A DNA stretch of 64,000 nt from positions 100,938,279-101,002,278 of the forward strand of contig NC_039361.1 of assembly GCF_003573695.1 (NCBI RefSeq). Direction: 5' to 3'. This document shows positions 1-10,560 of this stretch, in pieces. The position numbers were made by a program, and so were the translations under genes. The first letter of the stretch is position 1. Each line of letters begins with the position of its first letter. The DNA comes from Papaver somniferum (lineage: Eukaryota > Streptophyta > Magnoliopsida > Ranunculales > Papaveraceae). The notes beneath the pieces are model-generated. The model saw only the letters and a list, made by a program, of their open reading frames with translations, did no database searches and was not told the origin of the DNA.

Positions 1-346
1 AGTACTTGCTTCCGTGTTAAGGACATTATCATCCTTTGTCAAGCCCTTCCCTGCGGTTTTCTTGAGGAACAGGTCTATGGCCTTTTCTTTCACAACTTCT
101 TTATTTTTCATCCTTCGGGTTTTTCGCTGCTGATTGGTCTGGCACTCTTTTGCAGAGACCCGATCTCCCTTGATTTCCATTACTCCCTCGGGTGTAAGGA
201 ACCTGAGATACTGGTAGTAAGTTGCTGCCACCCCCTTGAGTTTATGTACCCACTTTCGTCCAATAATGGCGTTATAGGGGTATGGGGCGTCTACCACGCT
301 GAATCGTGTTTCCACTTTCATGGGCCCGACGTTCACCTGTAAAAAA
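1..346 (-). pseudogene. Protease C-terminal continuation in a shifted frame
   Basis: Left of the six-base homopolymer at 341-346, the minus strand stays open to the window edge in another frame. It reads through motifs typical of the protease C-terminal half: a PYNAIIGR segment and a following LTPEGVMEIKGD segment. The break in the upstream frame therefore looks like a one-base length change in the homopolymer rather than the natural end of the protein. A programmed frameshift cannot be excluded, but the position in mid-protease is unusual for one. Confidence 0.7.
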
Positions 347-2684
347 TGTCTCCCAATGTCTTGGTAGGCGCTCCGTTGAACCCGTAGATGGTGTAATAAG
401 AGGTCATCAGCTGTTCATCATGGAGCTTCATCCGTTTGAAGGCGTCGTAGAATATAACGTTCACTGAGCTTCCCCCGTCGATGAGGATCTTTTTGAGGTT
501 ACATACGGCCACTGGTAGTGTGAGGACCAAGGGATCGTTATGGTCTTCCATATCTTCTTTGATATCTTCAGTATCGAAGATGATAGGTGCGTCCATCCAC
601 TCTTCGTGCTCGTCCACCTCTACGCCATCAATCTTATATAATTCGCAGTGGTCTTCGAATTGCTTTCGTAGCCTCTTTCCTATCTGCGTTGTAAGTGAGG
701 GCCCTGCAGCTTCGGAATACGAGATGGTGTTGATTGTGCGGTATCCCTCTGGAAGTTGGACTTGCTTGGTTCGTTTGGATCTGTCCTCGGTGAGATCATT
801 TCGTATGTATTGCTTGAGTTCGCCAGCATCAATCAATTTTTGGATCATTATTTTGAGGTTTTGGCATTTCTCGGTCTGGTGTCCATTGAAGCAATGATAC
901 TCACAGTAATCTTTAGACTTCTCGGTCCTTGGGGGCTGTTTTCCCTTAGACCACGGCCACTCCAAATTTTCCCTTCCTTTGATCTCTCGCAAGATCCGAG
1001 CGTAGATAGCATTGAGCTTCGTGTAAACCTGATCTTCGAATTTTCGATCGTCTTTTCGTCGTTCATCTCTTCGTTCATCTCTTCGTTCATCTCTTCGTTC
1101 CTTCTTATCTTCGTGCGGTCGTTCCACTGAGTTATTTCTTTTGGCCCCGCTGGTTTGTTCTGCGGAATTGGTACGGTGAGACCTCTGCATTTGTGCCCTT
1201 GGGTTCTCACGCTGGATTTCTTCAAGACGAGCATACTTCTCAATAATTATTCGAAGATTTCCTTCTGTCTTAGGTACGGTTCCGTGGATCTCAAAAAATA
1301 GTGGACTCATTCGGTTTAATCCCCACTTGTTGCAGTTGATGCTTACTACGGGATCCACACTCCCTATGGCTTGGAAGATCTTGTGCCATCTGTTGGTGTA
1401 TTCCCTCGTGTTCTCCTTGTAACCAATTGCCAGAGAAAAAAGTTTATCCATTCCGGTGTTGACAGCTTTGTTGTACATGTAGGTTCTCAAGAATTTCTCT
1501 GCGAGTTGATCGTAGGAGTTGATGGAATCAGGTGGCAGGTTGTCAAACCAAGACAAAGTCGATCCCTTCAGACTTGATGGGAAATACCTACAGAGGACCG
1601 CGTCGTTTTGACTCCATCGGGCTAAGATACAATTATAATACCGGATATGTACCGCGGGATCACTGGATCCGTCATAGCATTCAAAAGTTGGGACATGGCA
1701 CTTTAACGGAATGAGGGTATTTTCCAGGCGATGAGTTAGGGGCGTGGAGTTAGCTTCTTTCATCACCTCTTCAAGCCTTCCTCCGCCTTGTCTGGCTTTT
1801 AACTGCCTGATCTCAGACATCATCTCATCACGCAACTCCTCCATTGCGCGGTAATATCCCACGTTCTCATGCTCAGTTGAGCGTTTCTTTCTTCGAACTT
1901 CACTGTCATAATAGTCTAAGTCTTCGGCGGCATATTCCGGATCGGATGCACTGCTTCCCCTAGCAGCATTTGCTAGGATGATTCTTCGGTCTCGATTAGG
2001 CTCTGGTGCTTTAGAATTTGCTTCGTCCAGTTGTTGGCTAGTCTTCGTGCTTTGGGCAATCCTATCTTTCAAGTCTTGGTTCTCTCTGGCCAGAAGAGCT
2101 ATGACATCTGCGTAGACCTGCTGGCTATCAGTCGGTGGGACTGGTTTGATCCCTGATTGGAAGTTCCGGCTTGCGCCCCTACGGCCATAGTTCCCCCTTC
2201 GTCTACTGTGTATTAAGGGTGGCAGATGATCAACTTCAATTGTTGGTATCTCCAAGTTTGGTCCCCTCGATTGAGCTTCCACCCGCGGCACTAAAACCAC
2301 TGGTATGGTTTGATTCTGACCGTTGGTTGACGGCATTCCGAAGACTGGTGGATGTGCGGGCCGATGTGTCATAGATTCTGCCACCCCTTCTCTTTGTTGA
2401 TGGATTTGGTTTGAAACCAAAGTCTTGTTAGCTTCTATAGCCTGGAGGGCCGCAACAGTTGCGTTGTTCTTTGCGGCTGCTGCTTTGAGAGCCGCGGCTG
2501 CAATGGAGTTAGTGTTCATAGACGAGGTGATTTCCGCAGCATCCTGTATCTGAGTAGATGTTTTAACTTTGTCTCCTTTCTGCTTGCTTCGGGTCATGAC
2601 CGGGGTAATCCTCAGTGACTCCTTTGATGAGGATTTGGTTTTTCCTGCCTCTAGTATCTTTTCCATTGTAGTCTTTTTCTGCAT
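333..2684 (-). CDS. gag-pro: Ty3/gypsy gag and N-terminal part of aspartic protease
   Basis: This open frame encodes the capsid/nucleocapsid polyprotein and the first part of the protease. The frame is open from 2855, but the first plausible gag methionine is at 2684 (another at 2666), because the upstream residues look like translated leader. Counting from 2855, residues 100-300 are Ala/Gln/charged low complexity. Residues about 382-553 are the retrotransposon gag (capsid) domain, with the YDGSSDP and LSWFDNLPP motifs. Residues 586-600 are Arg/Asp/Glu repeats. Residues 651-664 form a CX2HX4HX4C zinc-knuckle variant. Residues 791-802 contain the protease active-site segment LIDGGSSVNVIF. The frame then stops at 333, inside the protease, next to a run of six A/T pairs. 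The host use is packaging and processing of the element's own RNA. Family assignment is secure; lineage (Tat) is inferred. Confidence 0.88.
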   Translation of the reverse strand: MQKKTTMEKILEAGKTKSSSKESLRITPVMTRSKQKGDKVKTSTQIQDAAEITSSMNTNSIAAAALKAAAAKNNATVAALQAIEANKTLVSNQIHQQREGVAESMTHRPAHPPVFGMPSTNGQNQTIPVVLVPRVEAQSRGPNLEIPTIEVDHLPPLIHSRRRGNYGRRGASRNFQSGIKPVPPTDSQQVYADVIALLARENQDLKDRIAQSTKTSQQLDEANSKAPEPNRDRRIILANAARGSSASDPEYAAEDLDYYDSEVRRKKRSTEHENVGYYRAMEELRDEMMSEIRQLKARQGGGRLEEVMKEANSTPLTHRLENTLIPLKCHVPTFECYDGSSDPAVHIRYYNCILARWSQNDAVLCRYFPSSLKGSTLSWFDNLPPDSINSYDQLAEKFLRTYMYNKAVNTGMDKLFSLAIGYKENTREYTNRWHKIFQAIGSVDPVVSINCNKWGLNRMSPLFFEIHGTVPKTEGNLRIIIEKYARLEEIQRENPRAQMQRSHRTNSAEQTSGAKRNNSVERPHEDKKERRDERRDERRDERRKDDRKFEDQVYTKLNAIYARILREIKGRENLEWPWSKGKQPPRTEKSKDYCEYHCFNGHQTEKCQNLKIMIQKLIDAGELKQYIRNDLTEDRSKRTKQVQLPEGYRTINTISYSEAAGPSLTTQIGKRLRKQFEDHCELYKIDGVEVDEHEEWMDAPIIFDTEDIKEDMEDHNDPLVLTLPVAVCNLKKILIDGGSSVNVIFYDAFKRMKLHDEQLMTSYYTIYGFNGAPTKTLGDIFYR

Positions 2685-3042
2685 AGGGGAATAAATAAAG
2701 AGAACCAAAGATATCCACGAGGATCGGGTTAGTGCCATTCGTACCCGCAAAATTATTGGAATAGAAGGAAATGAGCTGCCCAAGGGCCTTAATAAAAGAG
2801 AAACATAAAGACTCCATAGGTCTAGTTTTCGCAATACAAATCCTCTAATAAACAATCATGGACCTTGTTTTCAGACTACTTTTGAAAAGGAAAACTCTTG
2901 AAAAGGCAGATCCGTCGCGAGAACTCATAAATCTGGATTATTAAGTCTTAGTTTTAAAAGAAAAACGCCTCATGTGCAAATCTGTGATAGATAGCCGTGG
3001 ATGTGTCTGCTTTGAAATGGTGTTTGTGAGAATGAAGACCAT

Positions 3043-3225
3043 GAACCCAGAAGAAAAAAGGTTTTGAAAGCACGCTGAACCCAGAATAAAAAAGGTTTTG
3101 AAAGCACGCTGAACCCAGAATAAAAAAGATTTTGAAAGCACGCTGAACCCAGAATAAAAAAAAAAGTTTTGAAAGCACGCTGAACCCAGAATAAAAAAGG
3201 TTTTGAAAGCACGCTGAACCCAGAA
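3043..3225. repeat. Tandem repeat, about 34-bp unit, in gypsy leader
   Basis: About five tandem units of roughly 34 bp, each carrying TTTTGAAAGCACGCTGAACC followed by CAGAATAAAAAA. They lie between the primer site and gag of the minus-strand gypsy element, so they are part of its untranslated leader. Length differences are mainly in the A-run. Several overlapping short open frames here are by-products of the repeat. Confidence 0.85.
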
Positions 3226-3294
3226 TAGGGCACAACCGTAATGCGCGTTTAAGATGAAATCACAGGATAAGATAAATCTTTTACCGGGACAAAG

Positions 3295-3312
3295 TCCCTG
3301 TTTCTAGCGCCA
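3295..3312 (-). other. Primer-binding site of gypsy element
   Basis: On the minus strand TGGCGCTAGAAACAGGGA follows the LTR end (GTGTTCACA) after a 3-base spacer. It starts with TGG, complementary to a tRNA CCA end, and resembles the TGGCGC-type primer sites of plant gypsy elements. I did not identify the tRNA. Confidence 0.7.
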
Positions 3313-3315
3313 GAT

Positions 3316-4278
3316 TGTGAACACATGAATCACGAGGCCATCCACGTGTTCACAAACAATATTCGCATACAGTCTAATTCTAGAATTGTACGATGTATGT
3401 GTAAAGGGAATGATTATACGATTCATCGACTCGAAGCCTTCGAGGTTGTCATTGTCTTGTCGAATATTATCATAAATAATGTTCGTATAAAGGAATAGAC
3501 AGAGAATCAAGTATAAATGTAAAGCACATGAAGTTCAACGCTGAATATAAGGTGCTGAAATGTAAATAAGACAAAGATTTACGTGGTTCGGCACTAAGGC
3601 CTACATCCACGGGGCTGGTGTTTCACTATGCATTGAATGATTACAAAGATAGTCGAATGACTTTAGAGTATACATAGGTCTGCGGAAGTAAGGGGATTAC
3701 TTACTCTTCCTATTTCTCTCTCCTATATTCTCCTATAATTGCTCTGGATTGGTCGACCCCTCCTCTCTTAGTGGAGAGGGGTATTTATAGGGTTGGAACG
3801 TGGGTCCTACTTCTGAGGTGCCGTTGTAATCTTATCTTCTTGTGCTTTGTGCCCATTACGCAGAGGTCTTCGGCATACGCTGCGGCCTGAGCTTGAATAC
3901 GAAGGATTATCCTCGCCTCTTCCACGAGCTGATTGACACGTGTATATCTCTTTGGTATTTAATGAGGGTAGATGGATGTCTGCTCGTGTCAGACAAGTGT
4001 CTCTTTGTCTGGTCACATCTATGTCAGTCAAACTTCCTCTCAGCCGTTGATCTGGGATCTTCATCGGGATTGGGTGTATTAACACCCAAGGGGTATTATC
4101 TGGTGCTCCTCTGAGCCATCATACCTCTGTGATCCTCTGTCCCTGACCGTCGGATCTGCTGACCGGTGACATCTTCTGATGAGATGCTTGCTATCATGTT
4201 TTGATATCTTGTTTTGCATGCCTTTCATGTGCCTCTTTCTATACACGTGGTGGATGATGAAAGGTGTACATACAACAT
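3316..4278 (-). repeat. LTR of the gypsy element (5' LTR)
   Basis: The LTR starts on the plus strand with TGTGAACAC directly beside the primer site. It contains, in element orientation, a TATA box and then a segment with CCGTGGATGTAGGC and CCGAACCACGTAAATC, a pattern common in R/U5 of plant LTRs. The right end is placed near a ...ACA at about 4278 but is approximate. Confidence 0.6.
3782..3789 (-). promoter_or_regulatory. TATA box in gypsy LTR
   Basis: TATAAATA on the minus strand, in the middle of the LTR and followed downstream by the conserved R/U5-like segment. This is the expected place for the element's own promoter. Confidence 0.6.
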
Positions 4279-4687
4279 GCTTAAATTATTGTGAGTATTC
4301 AACAACTACGGGAACGATTTTACCACTTTTGTGTATCACTGTACGAGCACTTGCTTATTAAAATTTTATCTGATTGCTTTTAAATGCTTTAAACAAGCAT
4401 CCTAAAATGATGTTGTTAATCATCATTTTGTTTAAGCTTGGGTATTCACTTTTTAATTCCCAATTTTGTCCAAGTCCAAAATCCTCTTACTTTGAATTCT
4501 GGATGTTGGTATAAAAGGACAAAATGCTCAAGGATGCATGCTATGTTAGTAAAGTCCAAATTCACTGTGTGTGTGGAACATCTTGAATTGAAATGTAACG
4601 TAATTCCTTTTGAGGTTTGGAAACTGAGAATATAAAATTTTGGTATTACTTTTCTTATTAAGTGGAGTTCTCATTTAGTTACAACAC
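4279..4687. other. No gene seen
   Basis: AT-rich stretch between the gypsy LTR and the next element. Short open frames only, no recognisable protein or RNA gene. Confidence 0.6.
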
Positions 4688-5811
4688 GTTTGTTTTTTCC
4701 TCTATATAGGTAGAGGGTTCTATATAGAGGTTTACCTCTATATCTATATAAATATCACTATATAATCTCTCCTAAAATCATGTTTGTTTGACCACTATCT
4801 AACAACTCTATATTGTGTAGCCAATTTTATATATTTTTCATTTTACCCTTATAATATTCAAAAAATCCATGAATATCCAAAAAAACCAAAGATGTTCAAA
4901 AATTCCAAAAGGAAAAAAATGTATTAGAAAATACAACCAAAGATGTTCATTTTTTCTGAAACGGAGCGAAAGTATAACTTTTTTCTGAAACGGGGTAAAA
5001 ATATCACTTTTTCTGAAACGGATCAAAAATATCACTTTATCTGAAACGGGCGAAAGTATCACTTTATCTGAAACGGGCGAAAGTATCACTTTATCTGAAA
5101 CGGGCGAAAGTATCACTTTTTCTGAAACCGAAAAAAAAATCACCTTTTCTGAAACAGGGCAAAAATCACTTTTTCTGAAACGGGGCAAAAACATAACTTT
5201 TTCTGAAACAGAACGAAAATATCACTTTTTCTGAAACGGGGCAAAAATTTCACTTTTTCTGAAACAGGGCAAAAATATCACTTTTCTGAAACATGGAAAA
5301 AATCACTTTTTCTGAAACGGAGCAAAAATATCACTTTTTCTGAAACAACGCGAAAGTATCACTTTTTCTGAAACAGGGCGAAAATATCACTTTTTCTGAA
5401 ACGGCGTGAAAGTATCACTTTTTCTGAAACGGGGGAAGTATCACTTTTTCTGAAACGGGGCTAAAGTGTCACTTTTTCTGCAACGGAGCAAAATATCACT
5501 TTTTTCGGAAACAGCGCGAAAATATCCCTTTTTCTGAAACGAGCGAAAGTATCACTTTTCTTGAAACATGTAAAATTTTAGATTTTAAATTAAGGAATTA
5601 TTTTTGGACATTATAAGTTTGTTCGAGGATATATTAGTCATTTGAAGGTTTAATAGAGGTAAAGCTCAAAGATAGCACCTCAATGGTGCTATTTGATTTC
5701 CTCCATATAGATAGAGATTTGCCTCTATCTTTGTAGAGGTAGTGGAAAAAACAAACATCCTAAAATGTGGGACCCACCACTATATAGAGGCTAATAGAGG
5801 AAAAAACAAAC
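4688..5811. mobile_element. TIR-bounded non-autonomous DNA element with internal minisatellite
   Basis: The left end GTTTGTTTTTTCCTCTAT (4688-4705) is matched by its reverse complement at the right end (5794-5811), with some further inverted similarity inside (CTATATAGAGG motifs on both sides). There is no coding capacity. The interior is filled by a tandem array. I could not find a convincing target-site duplication, so the superfamily is open. Confidence 0.65.
4950..5570. repeat. Minisatellite, about 27-bp unit, about 23 copies
   Basis: Repeated units built on CTTTTTCTGAAACGGGGC followed by AAAAATATCA. Unit length varies from about 25 to 30 bp because of changes in A and G runs. Three units near 5041-5121 are nearly identical (CTTTATCTGAAACGGGCG), which suggests recent local duplication. 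Open frames across it are artefacts of the repeat. Confidence 0.9.
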
Positions 5812-6365
5812 ATGATGTTAGTCTTTGGCTATTAAACTTGTTTCTTTAGATGACTATGATTTGGTAATGCTAATTGGATTACAGATATTAACAGACGCCT
5901 CGAAGTCCTAAACGAAATGAAGTTCGACCTACTGATAGTATAATTTTGGTTTCAGATTCGGAATTGTGGTTATTGTGATTTGTCGCCGGCCTTGTGATTA
6001 TTGGTTCTTACTAGTGCTATTAAATGGTGCGATTGGAGGCAGTTTATCCTTGAATTTCATTTTGGTAGTTTGGCTTGGGGATTAACTTAGCTTTGGATAT
6101 CCCCTGTACGTCCTAGCTTAATTTAGATCGTACATTAATTCAGTATACATTTTAATTTGGTATATGTCATATAGACATCTTTGTCATTACAGATAATGTG
6201 CAAGACTCTACGGAGATGTCTGACGTAGACGGCATGTTGTGGGTTTGAAATGATTTAGGTTACCGTATCCCTTTTGTTTTTGATAGACTTTAGTTTCACT
6301 TGAACTCTACTAGTCAAGTTTTAAGATGGAGTTGTTTGATTTCGAAGGTAAATATTTGCTTATTC
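5812..6365. other. No gene seen
   Basis: Unique-looking AT-rich sequence between two DNA elements. I see no conserved coding frame. Confidence 0.6.
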
Positions 6366-6368
6366 TAA

Positions 6369-6722
6369 GAGCGTCCACAATGGACGACTAAAACCAAATA
6401 TAGTGTCCAGTTGATAGGCGTAGTGGGACGGACCATCGATCAAAATTTGATCAAAGACTAAAATCCAGACCAAATTTGGTATGCGACCAAGACCAAACCC
6501 AAATATAGTCGGACGTTTATATAGTCCACGCCCCATAACCAGGCGGACGTATAGTCCACGTCCCACCCCAGGCGGACGTATAGTCCACGCCCCACACCAG
6601 GCGAACGTATAATGCATGCCCGTCTTTTTTTTTTTTAATCTTTTGTGTGGGGCGGGCTTAATAACTCCGCCCCACTCTTTACAAACTTCAAATGCATGGG
6701 ACGGGCATAATACCTCCGCCCC

Positions 6723-6759
<37 letters not shown>

Positions 6760-6944
6760 TTTTTTTTATTTTTTTTCTACACCGGGCGAACGTATACTCC
6801 CCGCCCCACACCAGGCGTTGGTATAATGTCCGTCTGACCAAATTTAGTTTTTCCACCGTAGGATCACACACCAGATTAAACCCAAAATTTGGTCTTTTTT
6901 TTCCTCTTTGGTCTTTGGTTATACTCGCACCACTGCAGTTGCTC
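6369..6944. mobile_element. MITE with TAA target duplication (PIF/Harbinger-like)
   Basis: A 576-bp element bounded by TAA at 6366-6368 and 6945-6947. Its ends are GAGCGTCCACA on the left and, read inward from the right, GAGCAACTGCA: an imperfect TIR of the GAGC type common in plant MITEs. Subrepeats with ACGTATAGTCCACGCCCCA near 6495-6610 recur in degraded form near 6785-6830. A long T tract (about 6726-6775) lies between. The TAA duplication favours the Tourist/PIF-Harbinger group; this is inference because there is no transposase. Confidence 0.65.
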
Positions 6945-6947
6945 TAA

Positions 6948-7627
6948 AGAGATTAAAAACTCACATTTGGTATGTTGGCATTTTCATTGTAAAGAGAATG
7001 AAAGGTCCATTTTTACAGTACATCCAACAACCCATGTGCCTATGGAGTAGACCATGTTTTTGTTGCTACCTCTCTTACTAGTCAACAGTTAGGAAATGAG
7101 AAATGAAGTTGGTTAGTATCTGTGGATCTGGAATCTCAAATTTGTGGGTTATATTGGTAAGTGGCTAAGTTAATTAGTTAACTGATGAAGATTACTTCAT
7201 TATTAAAGATTAGGACTAACGTACGATGTAGCTGGAAAAGTTCACTTGTACAGATAAATGTCGGTACTGATTACGTTTTTCGTGTGTACCATCTGATCGA
7301 ATTTTAATGGTGTTAAGCCAAGAGTTGTAGAACTGATTGAATGCTAATTGGACTTCGTGTTCTAGGTGATATTTTATTACTTTATATATTGAGGTCATCA
7401 TACAGGCATTTCAATCATGGAGACTGAACTTTTCTTTTCAAAACTAGTTCCTAAAACCAGTGTGGATACTTGATTTTTCTACCATTCATGCTGTGGATGC
7501 GAGTATTAAAATAACAGATGCCTTTAGTATATTTGTATAAAGTCATATTATTTGTGCCTTCTATCTTTTAGTCTATTAAGTTATTTTATTTGTGGATAGT
7601 GTTCTTTGGGTCATTATTTTTATAATT
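6948..7627. other. No gene seen
   Basis: Low-complexity AT-rich DNA without a recognisable gene, element end or RNA gene. Confidence 0.6.
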
Positions 7628-8171
7628 ATCGATTGAGATTGAGAGTGTAGTCATCTGCCTCCATGAAGATTCGGCTACATTTAATTACTGCATAAAAAAC
7701 GACATGTAAGTTGGGGATAGTTATTGCAACGCAATTCATACTATCCATTATAGTAGATAATTGCTATCTTTTTAGGTAGTTCATATTATCTAAACAAAAG
7801 AATGACAAATTACGGTCGTGCTTGATCCCTTCGACCAACGGGGAGGGTACGTCCGCTATTCGGTTCAGCACAATTCTATAAGGGTGTTCATATTATCTGA
7901 AAGTGTTGGTTGCTATTTTGGCATTTTATACTATCTATTCGGAGATGATTGCAACCTTGACAATCGGCAATTGGCCGTATAAATTATTGGGGTTGGCAAC
8001 TGGCCAGCTCCCATTTTTGGCAACTGACCATTGTTAGAATCGGCAACTAGCCGCATATAAATTATTGGGGTTGGCAACTGACCATCTCCCATTATTGGCA
8101 ACTGGCCATTATTAGAATCGGGAACTGGCCGCGTATAAATTATTGGGGTTGGCAATTCGTCATCTCCAATT
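7628..8171. repeat. Left copy of the repeat flanking the copia block, with 78-bp tandem units
   Basis: This segment starts at TCGATTGAGATTGAGAG and is closely matched, base for base over long stretches, by 27324-28085. Its last part (from about 7962) is a tandem array of about 78-bp units built from GGCAACTGGCCAT, CTCCCATTTTTGG and TATAAATTATTGGGGTTGG. About three units are present before the copia LTR starts at 8172. The last unit passes into the LTR at a shared TTGTTAGA, so the junction has microhomology. Confidence 0.85.
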
Positions 8172-10493
8172 TGTTAGAGCACTGCTCGGTCGAACTAGCA
8201 TGCGTTGCTATCTCAAGCATGTTTGTCAATGTTAGTGATCAAAACTATAAGTCTTGATTTCGAGTATACTATTAGCTAAGTCTCGGACTAGGATAGAAAG
8301 TGTAGTTGAGCTTTAGACTCCATGGAGATCATCATACAAAGATGAAGAACTACTCAAGGAACTGGTGGAACTTCATCGACTAAAAGGTATGTGGAGACTT
8401 GAACTTATCTATCACTCAAAAGTGTATCTACCCTATCTCCTATCTTGAGACAAAAGTCGTATTGCTATATAGACTATGATTATACACATTTTCTATTTCG
8501 AGCCGAGTTTATCTCGCTTATCTATTTCTCGAAATATGTATTGGTAAGCTTTTGATTTGGCCAATTTCATCTTTACTAGTGACGAAAATCATATTAGTTT
8601 CAATTACTTGAAAATCTCTTCGACGAAAAATAGCTTGTGAACAACAATTATATAACGTCCTCTAAGAATGTTTCAATGATTGAAATGAGAGTTTATAATA
8701 TAACCTTGAAAGGATATAAACATTGTGTGATAACTCATACGTGTGTAAGTCCTTATTCCTTGAACCAAAGTATGCGCACTTTGCTGCTCAGGAAAAACCG
8801 GAACTGAAGTCCGCGTACCAGTACGCACACTGGCGGAAGTTCACATCCCGTGAATTTCTGCCTGGAGTTTGTGAACTGAAAACAAACTTATTCCGGGTAC
8901 TTAAGTCCGCGTACCAGTATGCGTATTTAAATGGGTTAGTTTCTAAAAACGATTATTCGTGAACTTAAACTTATATAAACTAAGGAATGCATACTTGCAA
9001 ACCGTGGCTATAAAGTTCATGAATTGATTTGAGTGAATCAAATCGTTTTTGCTTAGATTGTGTCTTATATACTTCTATGAGATCTAAGCAATTGAACAAC
9101 TCTCTAGCTAGTTCTCTTGAGTCATTTGAACTAGTTATGGTTAAGATGAATATGGTTGATATGAAAGTGCTCATATAGCTAACCATTTGGTTAACTACTG
9201 TTGAACCAACTAAATGTACATGTTTGGGTACTGTTACACAAACCTAAATAAACATGCATTTCATTTGTGTGTAGCACGCTAAGTTCGATCTAACGGTTGA
9301 AAGATATTAGCTTGAATCTAACCAGGTTTTCATCTAATGGTGAATATTGAATGCTTTGTTACTAAAGGAGAACTCTAACAACTGGGAAACCTAATCCCCA
9401 CACAATCTATGTGATACTAGTTGTATTAGCTTGAGTTGATTCTCCTTTAACCTTAGGTTTCTATCGAGACCCTGTAGGTTAACGACTTAAAGACTTCATT
9501 GGGATTGTGAAGCCATACCCAACTATTTTCTTTGTAGTTGCGTGATCTGATCGTGCTGTTTCTATCGTATTTGAGTACAATCATAAGATTGGCTTGAGAT
9601 TGATTTCTTTGATAGGAAAGATAGAAAAGTAGTCACAAACACCTTCGTCTCATCGTTTGTGATTCCACAATATCTTGTTTCGCTAGTCGATTAAGATTAT
9701 TGTGAGGTGATTGATAATTCTAGGCTATTCTTCGGGAATGTAAGTCCAAGTTATCAACTGGTTCCTGTTCACCTTGATTTATCAAAAGACGGAACAAAAA
9801 CTTGTAGGTATTCTGTGGGAGACAGAGTCATCTATTAACGTACACTTTTTTGTGTGATACAGATTCATTTATTAAAGTCTTTGAATTTGGGTCGTAGCAA
9901 CTCTTAGTTGTGGGTGAGATCAGCTAAGGGAATGTATCCTGCTGGGATCAGAGACGTAAGGAGCACAACTGTACCTTGGATCAGTGTGAGATTGATTGGG
10001 GTACAATTAGAGTCCAGACCGAAGTTAGTTTGTAGTATGCTAGTGTCTGTAGCGGCTTAATACAGTGTGTGTTCAATCTGGACTAGGTCCCGGGTTTTTT
10101 CTGCATTTGCGGTTTCCTCGTTAACAAAACTTCTGGCTTCTGTGTTATTTACTTTCCGCATTATATTTTTTTATATAATTGAAATATCACAGGTTGTGCA
10201 TTGAACCGATCAATTGGGAAACCCAACCTTTGATTGTTGATTGAAATTGATTGATCCTTGAAAATTGGTGTTTGGTACCGTTCAAGTGATTTCTCTTGTA
10301 TTCAATTAGACTCGCAGATTTCTATTTGCTTGAGTAAGTATTGAATCAAGAAAGAGAGATATAACTCTTTGATATACTTTTATTAAGATTGAGTATGACT
10401 GTCTAGTTGATTCTCTTAAAAGTATATTGGAGTTTGTCCATACAGATTGCTAAGCGAAATATTGGGTGTGGTTGTTAGACTCCCGCTTTTTCA
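8172..10493 (+). repeat. LTR of copia element A (5' LTR, complete)
   Basis: It starts TGTTAGAGCACTGCTCGG and ends CGCTTTTTCA, immediately followed by a primer-binding site, so it is a 5' LTR of about 2.3 kb. It is related along most of its length to the B, C, D and E LTRs. Compared with the B LTR, the segment that holds the TATA box there is missing here (near 9360, where the sequence jumps from TTTGTTAC to TAAAGGAG), so this LTR probably lacks its core promoter. U3 holds two copies of a GTACCAGTACGCAC-like motif (about 8815-8930). Confidence 0.85.
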
Positions 10494-10495
10494 AT

Positions 10496-10507
10496 TGGTA
10501 TCACAGC
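10496..10507 (+). other. Primer-binding site, element A
   Basis: TGGTATCACAGC directly after the LTR (2-base spacer). It matches the TGGTATCAGAGC initiator tRNA-Met site of plant copia elements except for one base. Confidence 0.8.
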
Positions 10508-10560
10508 AGGAAAACACGTTTAAAGACCTTATAAGTTTGTGCTTGTGGCAATGTGACTGT

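Larger units (their letters stand above)
1..4278 (-). mobile_element. Ty3/gypsy (Tat-like) retrotransposon, 5' half, cut by window edge
   Basis: The order on the minus strand is LTR (from about 4278 down to 3316), primer-binding site (3312-3295), a leader with tandem repeats (about 3225-3043), and gag running into protease (2684 to 1). Reverse transcriptase, integrase and the second LTR would lie to the left of the window. The gag type, the CX2HX4HX4C knuckle and the protease core with a D-G-G-S-S motif resemble plant Tat-lineage elements. The outer LTR edge near 4278 is uncertain because no second LTR is available for comparison. Confidence 0.8.

Noticed and set aside
848..1243. Additional frames over the gypsy gag on both strands
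   Set aside because: Shadows of the gag reading frame.
2941..3235. Three overlapping minus-strand frames of 66-93 residues
   Set aside because: All are the 34-bp leader repeat read in three frames.
4838..5194. 118-residue minus-strand frame
   Set aside because: It is a translation of the 27-bp minisatellite and has no codon-level signal beyond the repeat.
4950..5570. CRISPR-like array
   Set aside because: Plant nuclear context, no constant repeat alternating with unique spacers; units are contiguous, so it is a minisatellite.
6616..6871. Frames rich in Phe or Lys
   Set aside because: Created by the long T tract inside the MITE.
7931..8155. Repetitive 74-residue minus-strand frame (and 27762-27956)
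   Set aside because: By-product of the 78-bp tandem units in the flanking repeat.
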